NCBI RefSeq assembly: GCF_020510445.1
Contig: NZ_JAHBAG010000001.1
Location: 3,882,501 to 3,946,500, forward strand
DNA from: Hydrogenophaga taeniospiralis
GTDB taxonomy: Bacteria > Pseudomonadota > Gammaproteobacteria > Burkholderiales > Burkholderiaceae_C
DNA length: 64,000 nucleotides
Direction of reading: 5' to 3'
Below are positions 45,610 to 54,990 of this stretch, in pieces; position 1 is the stretch's first letter, and the number at the start of each line of letters is the position of its first letter. Position numbers and translations under genes: made by a program. The notes below the pieces were generated by a model, which saw only the letters and a program-made list of their open reading frames with translations, was not told where the DNA came from and ran no database searches.

Positions 45610-48045
45610 TCAGGCACGCAGCCTGGCTGCGACGCGCTGCCCCAGTGATTCGAGCACCGCTTTGATGGCAGCGTCGATGTCCTCGTCGGTCAGTGTAGCG
45701 TCGTCCCGATTGAGCACCAATCGCATGGCGAGGCTTTTTTCGTCGGCTGCCAGCGCACCGGGAGTGCTCGCATCGGCGCCGACCTGCTTCTTGGGCCGGT
45801 ACACATCGAACAGCATCACATCGCGCAGCCAGGGATTGGCGGGCGCACGAATGGCATCGACCACCGCCGCGTGGGTAACGGACTCCTTGACCACGATGGC
45901 AAGGTCGCGCTCCACCGCCTGATGGCGGCTCACCCCCTGGTAAGCCGGCACATCGCGTGCCAGCACGGCGTTGAGGTCGAGCTCAAACATCACCGGCGCC
46001 TGAGCCAACTCATAGGCCTGCCGCCATTTGGGGTGCAGCTCGCCCACATGGCCAATACAAGACCCAGCCAGCCAGACACTGGCGCAACGACCGGGGTGCA
46101 TGGCGGGATGTTCGGCCGCCCTGAATTCGACCGACCTGGGTGCGAGCAGCGCCTGCACGTCCCCTTTGGCGTCAAAGAAGTCCACCGCGCGTGCGGGCGA
46201 GCCCCACTGCAGGACGTCCACCGCACCGAAGCACAGTCCGGCCACGCGCATCGGTTGATCGAACCCGGCCACACTCGTGTCGCTGTCGGTCACCGACGCA
46301 TCCTTGCGGAACACGCGACCCACCTCGAACAGGCGCACGCGGTCGGCACGGCGGTCCAAATTGAACTTGAGCGCGGCCACCAAGCTGCCGAGCAATGAGG
46401 AGCGCATCACGCTCATCTGGCTGGCGATGGGGTTGAGCAGACGGATCGGATCGGCGTTACCCGCCAGTTCCGACTCCCAGCGCTCTTCGACAAAGCTGAA
46501 ATTGATGGTCTCCTGATAGCCCAGCTGCGCCAAGGCGCGGCGGACCGCAAACGGACCACGGCGCGCTTCGGTCCGGACCTTGGCGGTGATGGGTGCCTGT
46601 GGCGGTGTGTCGGGCAGTTCGTTGTAGCCCACGACACGCGCCACCTCTTCAATCAGGTCTTCTTCGATCTGCAGATCAAAGCGATAGGCCGGTGGTGTCA
46701 CGGTGAGGGTGCCATCACCCTCCGCCACAGGCAATCCCAGACGCCGCAAAGCAGCTGCGCATTGCGCCTGCGTCAGTGGCATGCCGATCACCTTGACCGC
46801 GCGCGCCACACGCAAGGTCACCGGCGTGGCCTGCGGCAGATGGATCACCTGGTCATCCAGCACCGCCGCCTGCCCGCCACAAATCTCCAGCACGAGCTGC
46901 GTGATGCGCTCGACATGCTCCACCGTGGTCGAGGGGTCCACACCGCGCTCGAACCGGTGTCCGGCATCGGTGGAGAAGTTGTACCGCCGCGAACGCCCGG
47001 CAATCGCCTTGGGCCACCAGAAAGCGGCTTCGATGAAGATGTTTTGCGTGTCGTCGGACACGGCGGTGGCGTCGCCGCCCATGATGCCGGCCAGCGACTC
47101 GACCCGATGGTCGTCCGCGATCACACCCACGTCGGCGTTCACCGTGATGGTGTTGCCGTTGAGCAGCTTGAGCTGCTCGCCCTCGCGACCCCAACGCACC
47201 TGCAGGCCGCCGTGAATCTTGTCGAGGTCGAAAATGTGCGAAGGGCGGCCCAGCTCGAACATCACGTAATTGGAAATGTCCACCAGCGGCGAGATGCTGC
47301 GCTGACCGCAGCGCGCCAGTCGCTCGACCATCCAGGCCGGGGTCTGCGCTTTCGTGTTCACACCGCGCACAATGCGGCCGCTGAAGCGCCCACACAGGTC
47401 GGGCGCCTGCACGCTCACCGGCAGGCGGTCCGGTATCTGTACAGCGGCCTTGGGAAACTCGGACGGCAGCAACGGCGTATCGGTCAGGGCCGACACCTCA
47501 CGCGCGATGCCGTACACACTCAGGCAGTGGGCCAGATTGGGCGTGAGCTTGAGCGTGAACAGCATGTCATCCAGGCCCAGCTGTTCGCGGATATTGCGAC
47601 CGACCACAGCGTCGTCGCCCAGTTCCAGCAGACCGTTGCTCTCTTCGGAGATTTGCAACTCTTTGGCCGAGCACAGCATGCCCTGGCTTTCAACGCCGCG
47701 CAACTTGCCCAGCTTGATGGCAAAAGGCTTGCCGTCTTCACCGGGCGGCAACAGCGCACCCACGGTGGCACACGGCACCTTGATGCCGGCGCGCGCGTTC
47801 GGGGCACCGCAGACGATGTTCAGCGGAGCACCCTGCCCCACATCCACCTGACACACGCGCAGGCGATCGGCGTTGGGGTGTTGTTCGGCGCTCAGGATCT
47901 GGCCCACCACCACGCCGGTGAAAGCGGGCGCGAACGGGCGAAGTTCTTCGACCTCCAGACCGGCCATGGTCAGGGTGTCGGCCAGTTGCTGGCTGGTCAG
48001 GGGTGGGTTGCAGAAGGCGCGCAGCCAGGATTCGGGAAATTGCAT
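45610..48045 (-). CDS. pheT: Phenylalanyl-tRNA synthetase beta subunit
   Basis: An 811-residue beta subunit. It has the N-terminal tRNA-binding domain (V-G-Q-I-L-S-A-E-Q-H-P-N-A-D-R-L-R near residue 48), B3/B4 editing domain, B5 domains, and the ferredoxin-fold anticodon-binding domain at the C-terminus (YQGVSRHQAVERDLAIVV). Length is normal. It works with PheS as alpha2-beta2. A repeat element lies in the 125-base gap after pheS. Confidence 0.95.
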   Translation of the reverse strand: MQFPESWLRAFCNPPLTSQQLADTLTMAGLEVEELRPFAPAFTGVVVGQILSAEQHPNADRLRVCQVDVGQGAPLNIVCGAPNARAGIKVPCATVGALLPPGEDGKPFAIKLGKLRGVESQGMLCSAKELQISEESNGLLELGDDAVVGRNIREQLGLDDMLFTLKLTPNLAHCLSVYGIAREVSALTDTPLLPSEFPKAAVQIPDRLPVSVQAPDLCGRFSGRIVRGVNTKAQTPAWMVERLARCGQRSISPLVDISNYVMFELGRPSHIFDLDKIHGGLQVRWGREGEQLKLLNGNTITVNADVGVIADDHRVESLAGIMGGDATAVSDDTQNIFIEAAFWWPKAIAGRSRRYNFSTDAGHRFERGVDPSTTVEHVERITQLVLEICGGQAAVLDDQVIHLPQATPVTLRVARAVKVIGMPLTQAQCAAALRRLGLPVAEGDGTLTVTPPAYRFDLQIEEDLIEEVARVVGYNELPDTPPQAPITAKVRTEARRGPFAVRRALAQLGYQETINFSFVEERWESELAGNADPIRLLNPIASQMSVMRSSLLGSLVAALKFNLDRRADRVRLFEVGRVFRKDASVTDSDTSVAGFDQPMRVAGLCFGAVDVLQWGSPARAVDFFDAKGDVQALLAPRSVEFRAAEHPAMHPGRCASVWLAGSCIGHVGELHPKWRQAYELAQAPVMFELDLNAVLARDVPAYQGVSRHQAVERDLAIVVKESVTHAAVVDAIRAPANPWLRDVMLFDVYRPKKQVGADASTPGALAADEKSLAMRLVLNRDDATLTDEDIDAAIKAVLESLGQRVAARLRA

Positions 48046-48083
48046 GAAACGACTCAGTACGTGGGCACAGCAAGGGCTTCGAC

Positions 48084-48160
48084 CGGGAACACCGCAGAAC
48101 CGGCTTTGCCGGGCTGCTGGTGTTGCCCCCTGAAGGGGGTGACGCGAAGCGGCGCGGGGG
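48084..48160. repeat. GC-rich intergenic repeat, copy 7
   Basis: CCGCAGAACCGGCTTTGCC hairpin, then CCCCCTGAAGGGGGTGACGC and GAAGCGGCGCGGGGG, in the gap between pheS and pheT. The gap is otherwise featureless, so the element splits a normally tight gene pair. Confidence 0.75.
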
Positions 48161-48170
48161 TGTTCATGGT

Positions 48171-49223
48171 CTAACGGAATTGCGAGAGGAAGCGGATATC
48201 GCCGTCGAAGAACAGGCGCAGGTCGTTCACGCCATAGCGCAGCATGGTCAGGCGGTCCGGCCCCATGCCGAAGGCAAAGCCGATATAGCGTTCAGGGTCC
48301 AGTCCCATGTTGCGCACCACGTTCGGGTGCACTTGACCCGATCCGGCCACTTCGAGCCAGCGCCCGGCCAGTGGACCACTCTGGAACTGGATGTCGATTT
48401 CAGCGCTGGGTTCGGTAAAGGGGAAGAAGCTGGGACGGAACCGCAGCACCAGATCGTGGCTTTCAAAGAAGGTCCGACAAAAATCGGTGAAGACGTACTT
48501 CAGGTCCTTGAAGCTCACGTTTTCGCCAATCCACAGACCTTCACACTGATGGAACATGGGCGAATGCGTGGCGTCGCTGTCCACACGGTAGGTGCGGCCC
48601 GGCGCGATCACGCGAATCTCGGGCATGCCCTGACCTGCGTCCAGCGCGGCGCGGTGGCGCTTGACATGTTGCACCGCATGGCGGATCTGCATCGGACTGG
48701 TGTGGGTGCGCAGCAGGTTGGGGGCCTTCTCACTGCCGCCTTCAACGTAGAAGGTGTCGTGCATGGAACGCGCCGGGTGGTCCTCGGGCGTGTTCAGTGC
48801 AGTGAAATTGAACCAGTCGGACTCGATCTCAGGGCCTTCGGCGACGTCGAACCCCATCGATGAGAAAATCGCCTCGATCCGCTCCAGCGTCAGGCTGACC
48901 GGGTGCAGGCCACCCTGTCCACGCTGACGGCCGGGCAACGTCACGTCCAACGCCTCGGCCTTGAGCTGGGCCTGGAGTTCCGCGTCAGCGAGCGCTTGGC
49001 GACGCGCGGTGAGCGCGGCTTCGATCGCCTGCTTGGCCTGGTTGATGGCAGCTCCGCGGGTCTTTTTTTCGTCCACCGACAAAGCGGCCATGCCCTTCAT
49101 CAGCTCGGTGATGCGACCCGACTTGCCCAGGAACTGGGCCTTGGCATTTTCCAGGTCGGCAGGGGTGACGGCCTGCGCAAAGCCAACACGTGCGCTATCG
49201 ACCAGTGCGTCCAACTCGTTCAT
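48171..49223 (-). CDS. pheS: Phenylalanyl-tRNA synthetase alpha subunit
   Basis: A 350-residue class II synthetase. Motif 2 is near [15 protein letters not shown], and motif 3 is in the C-terminal [17 protein letters not shown]. The N-terminal 100 residues form the coiled-coil tRNA arm. The ATG has no strong ribosome site and lies 27 bases after a terminator-like hairpin, so expression is probably controlled by readthrough. Confidence 0.95.
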   Translation of the reverse strand: MNELDALVDSARVGFAQAVTPADLENAKAQFLGKSGRITELMKGMAALSVDEKKTRGAAINQAKQAIEAALTARRQALADAELQAQLKAEALDVTLPGRQRGQGGLHPVSLTLERIEAIFSSMGFDVAEGPEIESDWFNFTALNTPEDHPARSMHDTFYVEGGSEKAPNLLRTHTSPMQIRHAVQHVKRHRAALDAGQGMPEIRVIAPGRTYRVDSDATHSPMFHQCEGLWIGENVSFKDLKYVFTDFCRTFFESHDLVLRFRPSFFPFTEPSAEIDIQFQSGPLAGRWLEVAGSGQVHPNVVRNMGLDPERYIGFAFGMGPDRLTMLRYGVNDLRLFFDGDIRFLSQFR

Positions 49224-49249
49224 GTGTGTTTACAGGTTTGCAAAACAAA

Positions 49250-49297
49250 AAAGGGGTTGAGCGCTGCGAGGGAAATCCCTCAAGCCTCAACCCCTTT
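49250..49297 (-). promoter_or_regulatory. Terminator-like hairpin (attenuator) before pheS
   Basis: On the minus strand AAAGGGGTTGAG/CTCAACCCCTTT-type 12-base-pair outer stem with an inner GAGGG/CCCTC hairpin, ending in six T residues. It lies between rplT and pheS, 27 bases from the pheS ATG. A 16-codon frame, MTVAFPAAVSPVAQRG (49337-49287), runs into the stem. In E. coli pheST is controlled by attenuation with a Phe-rich leader; here the frame has only one Phe, so the leader idea is weak and a plain rplT terminator/partial readthrough site is equally likely. Confidence 0.6.
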
Positions 49298-49348
49298 GAG
49301 CGACAGGGGAAACCGCCGCCGGAAAGGCGACGGTCATCCCATCGTGAA

Positions 49349-49708
49349 TCAAGCGGCCAGCTTGGCTTTGACTTGCTCCACGATGCTGCCAAAGGCAGCC
49401 GGGTCGTTCACGGCCAGATCGGCCAGGACCTTGCGGTCGATTTCGATGGAAGCCTTTTTCAGGCCATTGGCGAACTGGCTGTACGTCAGGCCGCAAGCAC
49501 GGGCACCGGCGTTGATACGCGCGATCCAGAGCTGACGGAAGACGCGCTTCTTGTTGCGGCGATCACGGTAGGCGTACTGCCCAGCCTTCATCACCGCCTG
49601 TTTGGCGATGCGAAAGACGTTACCGCGGCGACCGCGAAAACCCTTGGCAAGGGCGAGAACTTTTTTGTGGCGGGCGCGTGCCGTTACACCACGTTTGACG
49701 CGAGGCAT
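49349..49708 (-). CDS. rplT: Ribosomal protein L20 (bL20)
   Basis: A 119-residue, very basic protein of the large subunit. [20 protein letters not shown] opens the chain and [19 protein letters not shown] is in the C-terminal half. Length is normal. AAGGAGT precedes the ATG. It follows rpmI by 24 bases, and L20 of other bacteria represses its own infC-rpmI-rplT operon. Confidence 0.96.
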   Translation of the reverse strand: MPRVKRGVTARARHKKVLALAKGFRGRRGNVFRIAKQAVMKAGQYAYRDRRNKKRVFRQLWIARINAGARACGLTYSQFANGLKKASIEIDRKVLADLAVNDPAAFGSIVEQVKAKLAA

Positions 49709-49732
49709 GAGTGACTCCTTGTTCGTCGTTGA

Positions 49733-49936
49733 TCAAATACCCATGCCGGGCAGCATCTGTGCCATGTGACCCATATTGGTCTCATGAACAGTCACCGCAC
49801 CACGCAGATGGCGCTTGTTCTTGGTGGTCTTCTTGGTCAGGATGTGACGTTTGAAGGCTTGACCGCGCTTGACGGTGCCACCGGGACGAACGCGGAATCG
49901 CTTCTTCGCGCTGCTCTTGGTCTTCATTTTGGGCAT
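49733..49936 (-). CDS. rpmI: Ribosomal protein L35 (bL35)
   Basis: A 67-residue basic protein, [17 protein letters not shown] then [16 protein letters not shown]. The start is at 49936 because AAGGAG lies just before it; six extra codons are open upstream. It is the middle gene of infC-rpmI-rplT. Confidence 0.95.
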   Translation of the reverse strand: MPKMKTKSSAKKRFRVRPGGTVKRGQAFKRHILTKKTTKNKRHLRGAVTVHETNMGHMAQMLPGMGI

Positions 49937-50120
49937 ATTCATGCTCCTTTTCATTTGTGCTCGTGAGGCGCCGCGAACCTTCCGCAGACTTGTTGGCCCC
50001 GAGCCACTTTTATGAAAAGCCTTGCGGCTTCTCGTTCGGCAACCGGTTTTTCAACCAGTGCCTCGAACCGGCAGGAGACTACCCTGCCCGTCCAATCCTT
50101 GTCACAACAGCCGCACTACC

Positions 50121-50732
50121 TCAGGCTGTCGGCTGCTCAGCGCTTTGCGCCGCCGTCGCCTCAGTCGCCTTGGCAGCACCGCCGGCCTTCTTGCGACCTG
50201 GCGCGATCATCATGATCATCTGACGACCTTCGAGCTTGGGAAACTGTTCCACCACGATCGAATCGGCCAACTCATCGCGTATGCGATTGAGCAACGCCAG
50301 CCCCAGATCCTGGTGCGTGATTTCACGACCACGGAAGCGCAACGTGATCTTGCACTTGTCACCTTCATCGAGAAAACGCCGGATATTGCGCATCTTGATG
50401 TTGTAGTCGCCATCATCGGTCCCAGGACGGAACTTAATCTCCTTGATCTCGATAACCGTCTGCTTGGCCTTCGCCTCAGCCGCCTTCTTCTGCTCCTGGT
50501 ACTTGAACTTGCCGTAGTCCATCAGGCGACACACCGGAGGATTGGCCGTGGCCGCAATTTCGACCAGATCCACATCCAGCTCACCAGCCATGCGCAGCGC
50601 TTCCTGCAGACTGACAATGCCCAGCGGCTCGTTCTCCGGCCCGTTGAGGCGAACCTCGGGGGCCATGATTTCACGATTCAGTCGGTGCGCGCGCTCCTCG
50701 CGCTGGCGGCGGTCACGAAAATTGGTAGCTAT
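50121..50732 (-). CDS. infC: Translation initiation factor IF-3, ATA start codon
   Basis: A 203-residue IF-3. Homology runs upstream of the first ATG: the frame reads [21 protein letters not shown] before MAPEVRL. The only start-like codon at the conserved N-terminus is ATA at 50732, with AAGGA 7 bases before it. A non-standard start (AUU in E. coli) is a known feature of infC and lets IF-3 repress its own synthesis. The C-terminal domain has [12 protein letters not shown] and F-R-G-R-E-I. The C-terminal 25 residues are Ala/Lys/Thr-rich. It is the first gene of infC-rpmI-rplT. Confidence 0.93.
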   Translation of the reverse strand: MATNFRDRRQREERAHRLNREIMAPEVRLNGPENEPLGIVSLQEALRMAGELDVDLVEIAATANPPVCRLMDYGKFKYQEQKKAAEAKAKQTVIEIKEIKFRPGTDDGDYNIKMRNIRRFLDEGDKCKITLRFRGREITHQDLGLALLNRIRDELADSIVVEQFPKLEGRQMIMMIAPGRKKAGGAAKATEATAAQSAEQPTA

Positions 50733-50841
50733 GGTAGGTTCCTTTGCGTGGGCAGATCAAACAGATGGGCAACCTATTGGCAGCCCCAGTGCGTCCGCAT
50801 TGTGTGCTGCAGCCGCAGGGGCATCAACCGGGTGTTTGAAT

Positions 50842-52749
50842 TCAAACCTTGGATGAAATGTCTGCCGTGATAAGTCTGGAAAAGTCTTCCAGCGGCATGA
50901 CCCCGAGGTCTTTGTTACCTCGCGCCCGCACAGCCACGGCACCAGCCGCCTTCTCTTTGTCGCCCACGACAAGGATGTAAGGGAGCTTTTGCAACGCGTG
51001 CTCCCGTATTTTATACGTTATTTTCTCGTTGCGGAGGTCGATCGTGACCCTAAGCCCTTGATTCTGCAGTGATTCCGCGATTTCGCGACAGTATTCGGCC
51101 TGCGCATCGGTGATATTGAGCACGGCCACCTGCACCGGCGCCAGCCATGTCGGCAGCGCACCCGCGTGCTCCTCGATCAATATCCCGATGAAACGCTCCA
51201 GGCTGCCGACGATGGCGCGGTGCAACATCACCGGTCGTTGACGGCTGCCATCCTCCGCCACGTACTCGGCGTCCAGCCGCTCCGGCATGGAGAAATCCAC
51301 CTGCATCGTGCCACACTGCCATTGACGCCCGATCGCATCCTTGAGCGTGTACTCGATCTTCGGACCATAGAACGCACCTTCGCCCGGGGACAACTCGAAC
51401 TCACAACCCGAAGCACGCAGACTCTCGACGAGCGCATGTTCGGCCTTGTCCCATATCTCGTCGCTGCCAATGCGCGCATCGGGCCGCGTGGCAACCTTGT
51501 AGATGATGTTCTTGAAGCCAAAGTCGGCATACACCTTCTGCAGCAGCGCGGTGTATGCAACGCATTCGCCCAGAATCTGGTCCTCGGTACAGAAGATATG
51601 GCCATCGTCCTGCGTAAAGCCACGCACGCGCATGATGCCGTGCAGACCGCCACTGGGCTCATTGCGGTGACACTGACCAAATTCTCCGTACCGCAAAGGC
51701 AGATCCCGATAGCTCTTGATGCCCTGCTTGTAGATCAGAATGTGGCCCGGGCAGTTCATGGGCTTGAGGGCATAGTCGCGCTTTTCACTCTCCGTGGTGA
51801 ACATGTTGTCGCGATACTTGTCCCAATGACCGGTCTTCTCCCAGAGACCTTTGTCCAGAATTTGCGGACCCTTGACCTCCTGGTATCCGTTGTTGCGGTA
51901 GACGCGGCGCATGTACTGCTCCACCTCCTGCCACAGCGTCCACCCCTTGGGGTGCCAGAACACCAACCCGGGCGCGTGTTCGTCAATGTGAAACAGATCG
52001 AGCTCACGCCCGAGCTTGCGGTGGTCGCGCTTCTCCGCCTCTTCGAGCATGGTCAGGTGCTGCTGCAGTTCATCCTTGGTCGCCCAGGCCGTGCCGTAGA
52101 TGCGCTGCAGCATTTCGTTGCGGTGATCACCACGCCAGTAGGCGCCCGCCACCTTCATGAGTTTGAAATGTTTGAGCTTGCCGGTACTGGGCACGTGCGG
52201 GCCGCGGCACAGGTCTTCGAACGCACCTTCGCGGTAGAGCGACACATCCTCGTTGCTGGGAATGCTGGCAATGATCTCGGCCTTGTAGTGCTCACCCAAG
52301 CCTTTGAAGTACGCCACCGCCTCGTCGCGCGGCAGCACTCGACGCACCACCGGTTCGTCCTTGGCGGCCAGCTCGGCCATGCGCTTCTCGATCGCCACCA
52401 AGTCGTCGGGCGTGAAAGGCCGCTTATAGGAGAAATCGTAGAAGAACCCGTGTTCGATCACCGGGCCAATGGTGACCTGGGCATCCGGAAACAGCTCCTT
52501 GACGGCATAGGCCAGCAAGTGGGCGGTGGAGTGGCGAATCACCTCCAGACCGTCTGCGTCTTTGGCCGTCACGATGGACAGCGAGCTGTCCTGCGTGATC
52601 TGAAAACTGGTATCGACCACCTTGCCATCGATCTTTCCCGCCAGAGCGGCCTTGGCCAAACCGGCACCGATCGAGGCGGCAACCTCGGCCACGGTGACCG
52701 GGCCAGAAAACTCGCGTTGTGAGCCGTCAGGGAGCGTGATGTGCAACAT
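50842..52749 (-). CDS. thrS: Threonyl-tRNA synthetase
   Basis: A 635-residue class II synthetase. It has the N-terminal TGS domain ([14 protein letters not shown]), the editing domain with [11 protein letters not shown] and the zinc/editing C-x-G type residues, the catalytic domain with motif 2 [15 protein letters not shown] and zinc Cys in NCPGH, and an anticodon-binding domain at the end ([17 protein letters not shown]). It lies 109 bases upstream of infC. Its leader contains a terminator 15-39 bases before the ATG. Confidence 0.96.
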   Translation of the reverse strand: MLHITLPDGSQREFSGPVTVAEVAASIGAGLAKAALAGKIDGKVVDTSFQITQDSSLSIVTAKDADGLEVIRHSTAHLLAYAVKELFPDAQVTIGPVIEHGFFYDFSYKRPFTPDDLVAIEKRMAELAAKDEPVVRRVLPRDEAVAYFKGLGEHYKAEIIASIPSNEDVSLYREGAFEDLCRGPHVPSTGKLKHFKLMKVAGAYWRGDHRNEMLQRIYGTAWATKDELQQHLTMLEEAEKRDHRKLGRELDLFHIDEHAPGLVFWHPKGWTLWQEVEQYMRRVYRNNGYQEVKGPQILDKGLWEKTGHWDKYRDNMFTTESEKRDYALKPMNCPGHILIYKQGIKSYRDLPLRYGEFGQCHRNEPSGGLHGIMRVRGFTQDDGHIFCTEDQILGECVAYTALLQKVYADFGFKNIIYKVATRPDARIGSDEIWDKAEHALVESLRASGCEFELSPGEGAFYGPKIEYTLKDAIGRQWQCGTMQVDFSMPERLDAEYVAEDGSRQRPVMLHRAIVGSLERFIGILIEEHAGALPTWLAPVQVAVLNITDAQAEYCREIAESLQNQGLRVTIDLRNEKITYKIREHALQKLPYILVVGDKEKAAGAVAVRARGNKDLGVMPLEDFSRLITADISSKV

Positions 52750-52763
52750 GGGTGTCCAGAAAC

Positions 52764-52788
52764 AAAAAAGCGCGGCAAGGGCCGCGCT
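52764..52788 (-). terminator. Intrinsic terminator in the thrS leader
   Basis: A perfect 8-base-pair stem AGCGCGGC/GCCGCGCT with loop CCTT on the minus strand, then six T residues. It ends 15 bases before the thrS ATG and lies downstream of the leader frame and branched fold described next, which makes it a candidate attenuator. Confidence 0.75.
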
Positions 52789-52823
52789 GGAGTGGAGAGA
52801 AAGAAAAGAGAATCGGGCAGGCG

Positions 52824-52879
52824 CGAACTGCTGGCCTTAAAGGGCCTGGAGAAGCTTCTCCTGAGTTCGCGGTGTCATA
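52824..52879 (-). promoter_or_regulatory. Structured thrS leader with a 13-codon frame
   Basis: A branched fold can form: outer stem GCGAACT/AGTTCGC (52824-52830 with 52865-52871), enclosing GGAGAAGCTTCTCC (52849-52862) and a GGCC...GGCC hairpin (52834-52847). Inside it a short frame, 52879-52838, reads MTPRTQEKLLQAL and stops with TAA; two of its 13 codons are Thr (ACA, ACT). AAAGG lies about ten bases before its ATG. Together with the terminator it suggests control of thrS by transcription attenuation or by a tRNA-like fold binding ThrRS. This is inference. Confidence 0.5.
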
Positions 52880-52930
52880 ACCAGATTGCCTTTCTCGCTC
52901 TTGCTGATTCGAAGAGCTTGAATTTTCCCA

Positions 52931-52958
52931 CAAAAAAGCCCGGGACAGGCCCGGGCTT
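52931..52958 (-). terminator. Terminator after aceA
   Basis: A perfect 9-base-pair stem AAGCCCGGG/CCCGGGCTT with loop of five bases, followed on the minus strand by six T residues. It lies 27 bases after the aceA stop. Confidence 0.88.
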
Positions 52959-52984
52959 CGTCTCCTCACCGCTCGGGGGCGCTT

Positions 52985-54316
52985 TTAGTGGAACTGCTCT
53001 TCTTCGGTCGAGCCGGTCAAGGCTTTCACGGAAGACGAACCGCCTTGGATCACCGTGGTGACGTCGTCAAAGTAGCCCGCGCCGACTTCCTGCTGGTGCG
53101 ACACGAAGGTGTAGCCCTTCTCGCGCGCGGCGAACTCAGGCTCCTGCACCATCTCCGTGTAGTGCTTCATGCCTTCGCCACGGGCATAGGCATGGGCGAA
53201 TTGGAAGGTGTTGAACCAGTTGATGTGGATACCGGCCAGCGTGATGAACTGGTACTTGTAGCCCAGCGCAGCCAGATCCTCCTGGAAGGAGGCAATCTGC
53301 TTGTCGTCCAGGTTCTTCTTCCAGTTGAAGGACGGCGAGCAGTTGTAGGACAACAGCTTGCCAGGGCAGGCGCCTTGCACGGCCTGGGCGAACTCGCGGG
53401 CAAAGCCGATGTCGGGCACGCCGGTTTCGCACCACACCAGATCGGCGTAGGGAGCGTAGGCAATGCCGCGGCTGATGGCCTGCTCCAGGCCGTTCTTGAC
53501 GCGGTAGAAGCCTTCTTGCGTGCGCTCGCCGGTCAGGAAGGGCTTGTCGTTGGCATCGTGGTCGCTGGTGATCAGGTTGGCGGCTTCGGCATCGGTACGG
53601 GCCAGCACAATGGTGGACACCCCCATCACGTCGGCGGCGAAGCGCGCGGCGATCAGCTTTTCGCAGGCTTCCTGCGTGGGCACGAGCACCTTGCCACCCA
53701 TGTGGCCGCACTTCTTCACAGCGGCCAGCTGGTCCTCAAAGTGCACGCCGGCGGCACCGGCGGCGATCATGTTCTTCATCAGTTCGAAGGCGTTGAGCAC
53801 ACCACCAAAACCAGCCTCGGCATCCGCCACGATGGGCAAGAAGTAGTCGATGAACTCAGGGCTGCCCGGCTCAATGCCACGGCCCCACTGGATCTCGTCG
53901 GCGCGCTTGAAGGTGTTGTTGATGCGGCGGACCATGGTGGGCACCGAGTCGTAGGCGTAGAGCGACTGGTCGGGGTACATGGTTTCGCTGGTATTGCCAT
54001 CGGCGGCGACTTGCCAGCCCGACAGGTACACGGCCTCCAGACCCGCCTTGGCCTGCTGCATGGCCTGACCGGCGGAGATGGCGCCAAAGGCGTTGACGTA
54101 GCCCTTCTTGGCGCCGCCGTTGACCTTGTCCCACAGCTTCTCGGCGCCACGCTTGGCCAGCGTGTGCTCTACCTGCATGCTGCCGCGCAGACGCACGACG
54201 TCCGCTGCGGAATAGCCACGCTTCACGCCCTTCCAGCGGGGGTTGGTTGCCCAGTCCTTTTCCAGGGCGTCGATCTGCTGCTGACGGCTCAGTTGCTCGT
54301 TGAGGGATTGGGGCAT
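52985..54316 (-). CDS. aceA: Isocitrate lyase
   Basis: A 443-residue isocitrate lyase, first enzyme of the glyoxylate shunt: isocitrate to glyoxylate and succinate. The active-site loop KKCGHMGGK is at about residues 202-210, with the catalytic Cys. VHFEDQL and [11 protein letters not shown] surround it, and [14 protein letters not shown] follows. It is needed for growth on acetate or fatty acids and fits the PHB and CoA-ester routes in the window. It stands alone with its own regulatory region and terminator. Confidence 0.96.
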   Translation of the reverse strand: MPQSLNEQLSRQQQIDALEKDWATNPRWKGVKRGYSAADVVRLRGSMQVEHTLAKRGAEKLWDKVNGGAKKGYVNAFGAISAGQAMQQAKAGLEAVYLSGWQVAADGNTSETMYPDQSLYAYDSVPTMVRRINNTFKRADEIQWGRGIEPGSPEFIDYFLPIVADAEAGFGGVLNAFELMKNMIAAGAAGVHFEDQLAAVKKCGHMGGKVLVPTQEACEKLIAARFAADVMGVSTIVLARTDAEAANLITSDHDANDKPFLTGERTQEGFYRVKNGLEQAISRGIAYAPYADLVWCETGVPDIGFAREFAQAVQGACPGKLLSYNCSPSFNWKKNLDDKQIASFQEDLAALGYKYQFITLAGIHINWFNTFQFAHAYARGEGMKHYTEMVQEPEFAAREKGYTFVSHQQEVGAGYFDDVTTVIQGGSSSVKALTGSTEEEQFH

Positions 54317-54391
54317 GTGTTCACTCCATGAGGTTGATTGAAAGGGGTCGGCGGGTGCGTTCGAGAACGCGATGCCGGTGAAGAGACTTTA

Positions 54392-54437
54392 AGTCTTATA
54401 GAAGACTTTGAAAAGCTCTTATGTCTTATATAAGACA
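54392..54437. promoter_or_regulatory. Paired palindromes upstream of aceA
   Basis: TGTCTTATATAAGACA (54422-54437) is a perfect 16-base palindrome. AGTCTTATAGAAGACT (54392-54407) is a near copy, centred exactly 30 bases away, three helical turns. Both lie 75-121 bases before the aceA ATG in an AT-rich stretch. They look like a cooperative operator pair for a dimeric regulator that I cannot name. Confidence 0.7.
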
Positions 54438-54476
54438 AATATTTTTCTTTTTAAATTCAACAACTTTCTATCATAA

Positions 54477-54513
54477 TTTCTCAATGCGAAAACATTTCTC
54501 TCGTATTGAGAAA
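54477..54513. repeat. Inverted repeat upstream of aceA
   Basis: TTTCTCAAT (54477-54485) and ATTGAGAAA (54505-54513), a perfect 9-base inverted repeat with a 19-base spacer, in the same AT-rich region as the aceA palindromes. It may be a second regulatory site. Confidence 0.5.
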
Positions 54514-54578
54514 ATTTCTTGCGGCGCACCATTTCATGATTTCATATAGAGAAAATTGATTCTCTCATCCTGAGATGG

Positions 54579-54820
54579 TCAGAGTCCCTTCTTCTTTCTT
54601 TCAGGGTTCTGCTCTTGACAGGACATCGGATCCCTCTGCCCCCTGCGCGACCTCTTCCGCACGCAACAAGCATCGGCGTGTTCCAAGCATGACGTGAGAC
54701 GCTCGCGCTCGCCGCCGGTCAAGCCATCGCGCAGGCCGGCATCGATCTCTCCGCGCTTGCCCCATTCGAGCAAGTCCGCGACACGCAGCCAATATGGGCG
54801 GCCATCGATTCGACGGCCTC
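54579..54820 (-). pseudogene. Decayed IS3-family transposase OrfA
   Basis: Read on the minus strand, the sequence VESMAAHIGCVSRT (about 54816-54775) continues, after a one-base frame change, as LLEWGKRGEIDAGLRDGLTG and ERERL (54773 down to about 54690). This matches by eye the I-G-C-x-x-x-T-L-x-x-W-V-x-x-A-E-I-D-x-G pattern of IS3-family OrfA proteins. Beyond that the match fades. No OrfB and no clear terminal repeats were found, so it is a relic of an old insertion between the aceA regulatory region and the safE-like gene. Confidence 0.55.
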
Positions 54821-54990
54821 GCGGGCGGGTGTATTTACGTCATGCCCCATCAGCAATGATGGCCATTGCCGTGCCGTTCACGGGGGAACCACTGACTACA
54901 TCACAGAAAATTGCGTTTGCCATCGCGCCCGACTCGGCCCGGTGTTGGCAACGCTTCCAGAACGATGAACTTAAGCGACCTGAAACAAAG
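54821..54990. other. Remaining intergenic sequence before the safE-like gene end
   Basis: No gene that I can support. Frames here are short, without ribosome sites. Both sides are minus-strand genes, so this is the 3' flank of the SafE/DsbD_2-like gene. Confidence 0.4.

Noticed and set aside
52727..52969. 80-residue frame in the thrS leader
   Set aside because: It spans two terminators and has no ribosome site or homology; the short 13-codon frame is the more interesting one.
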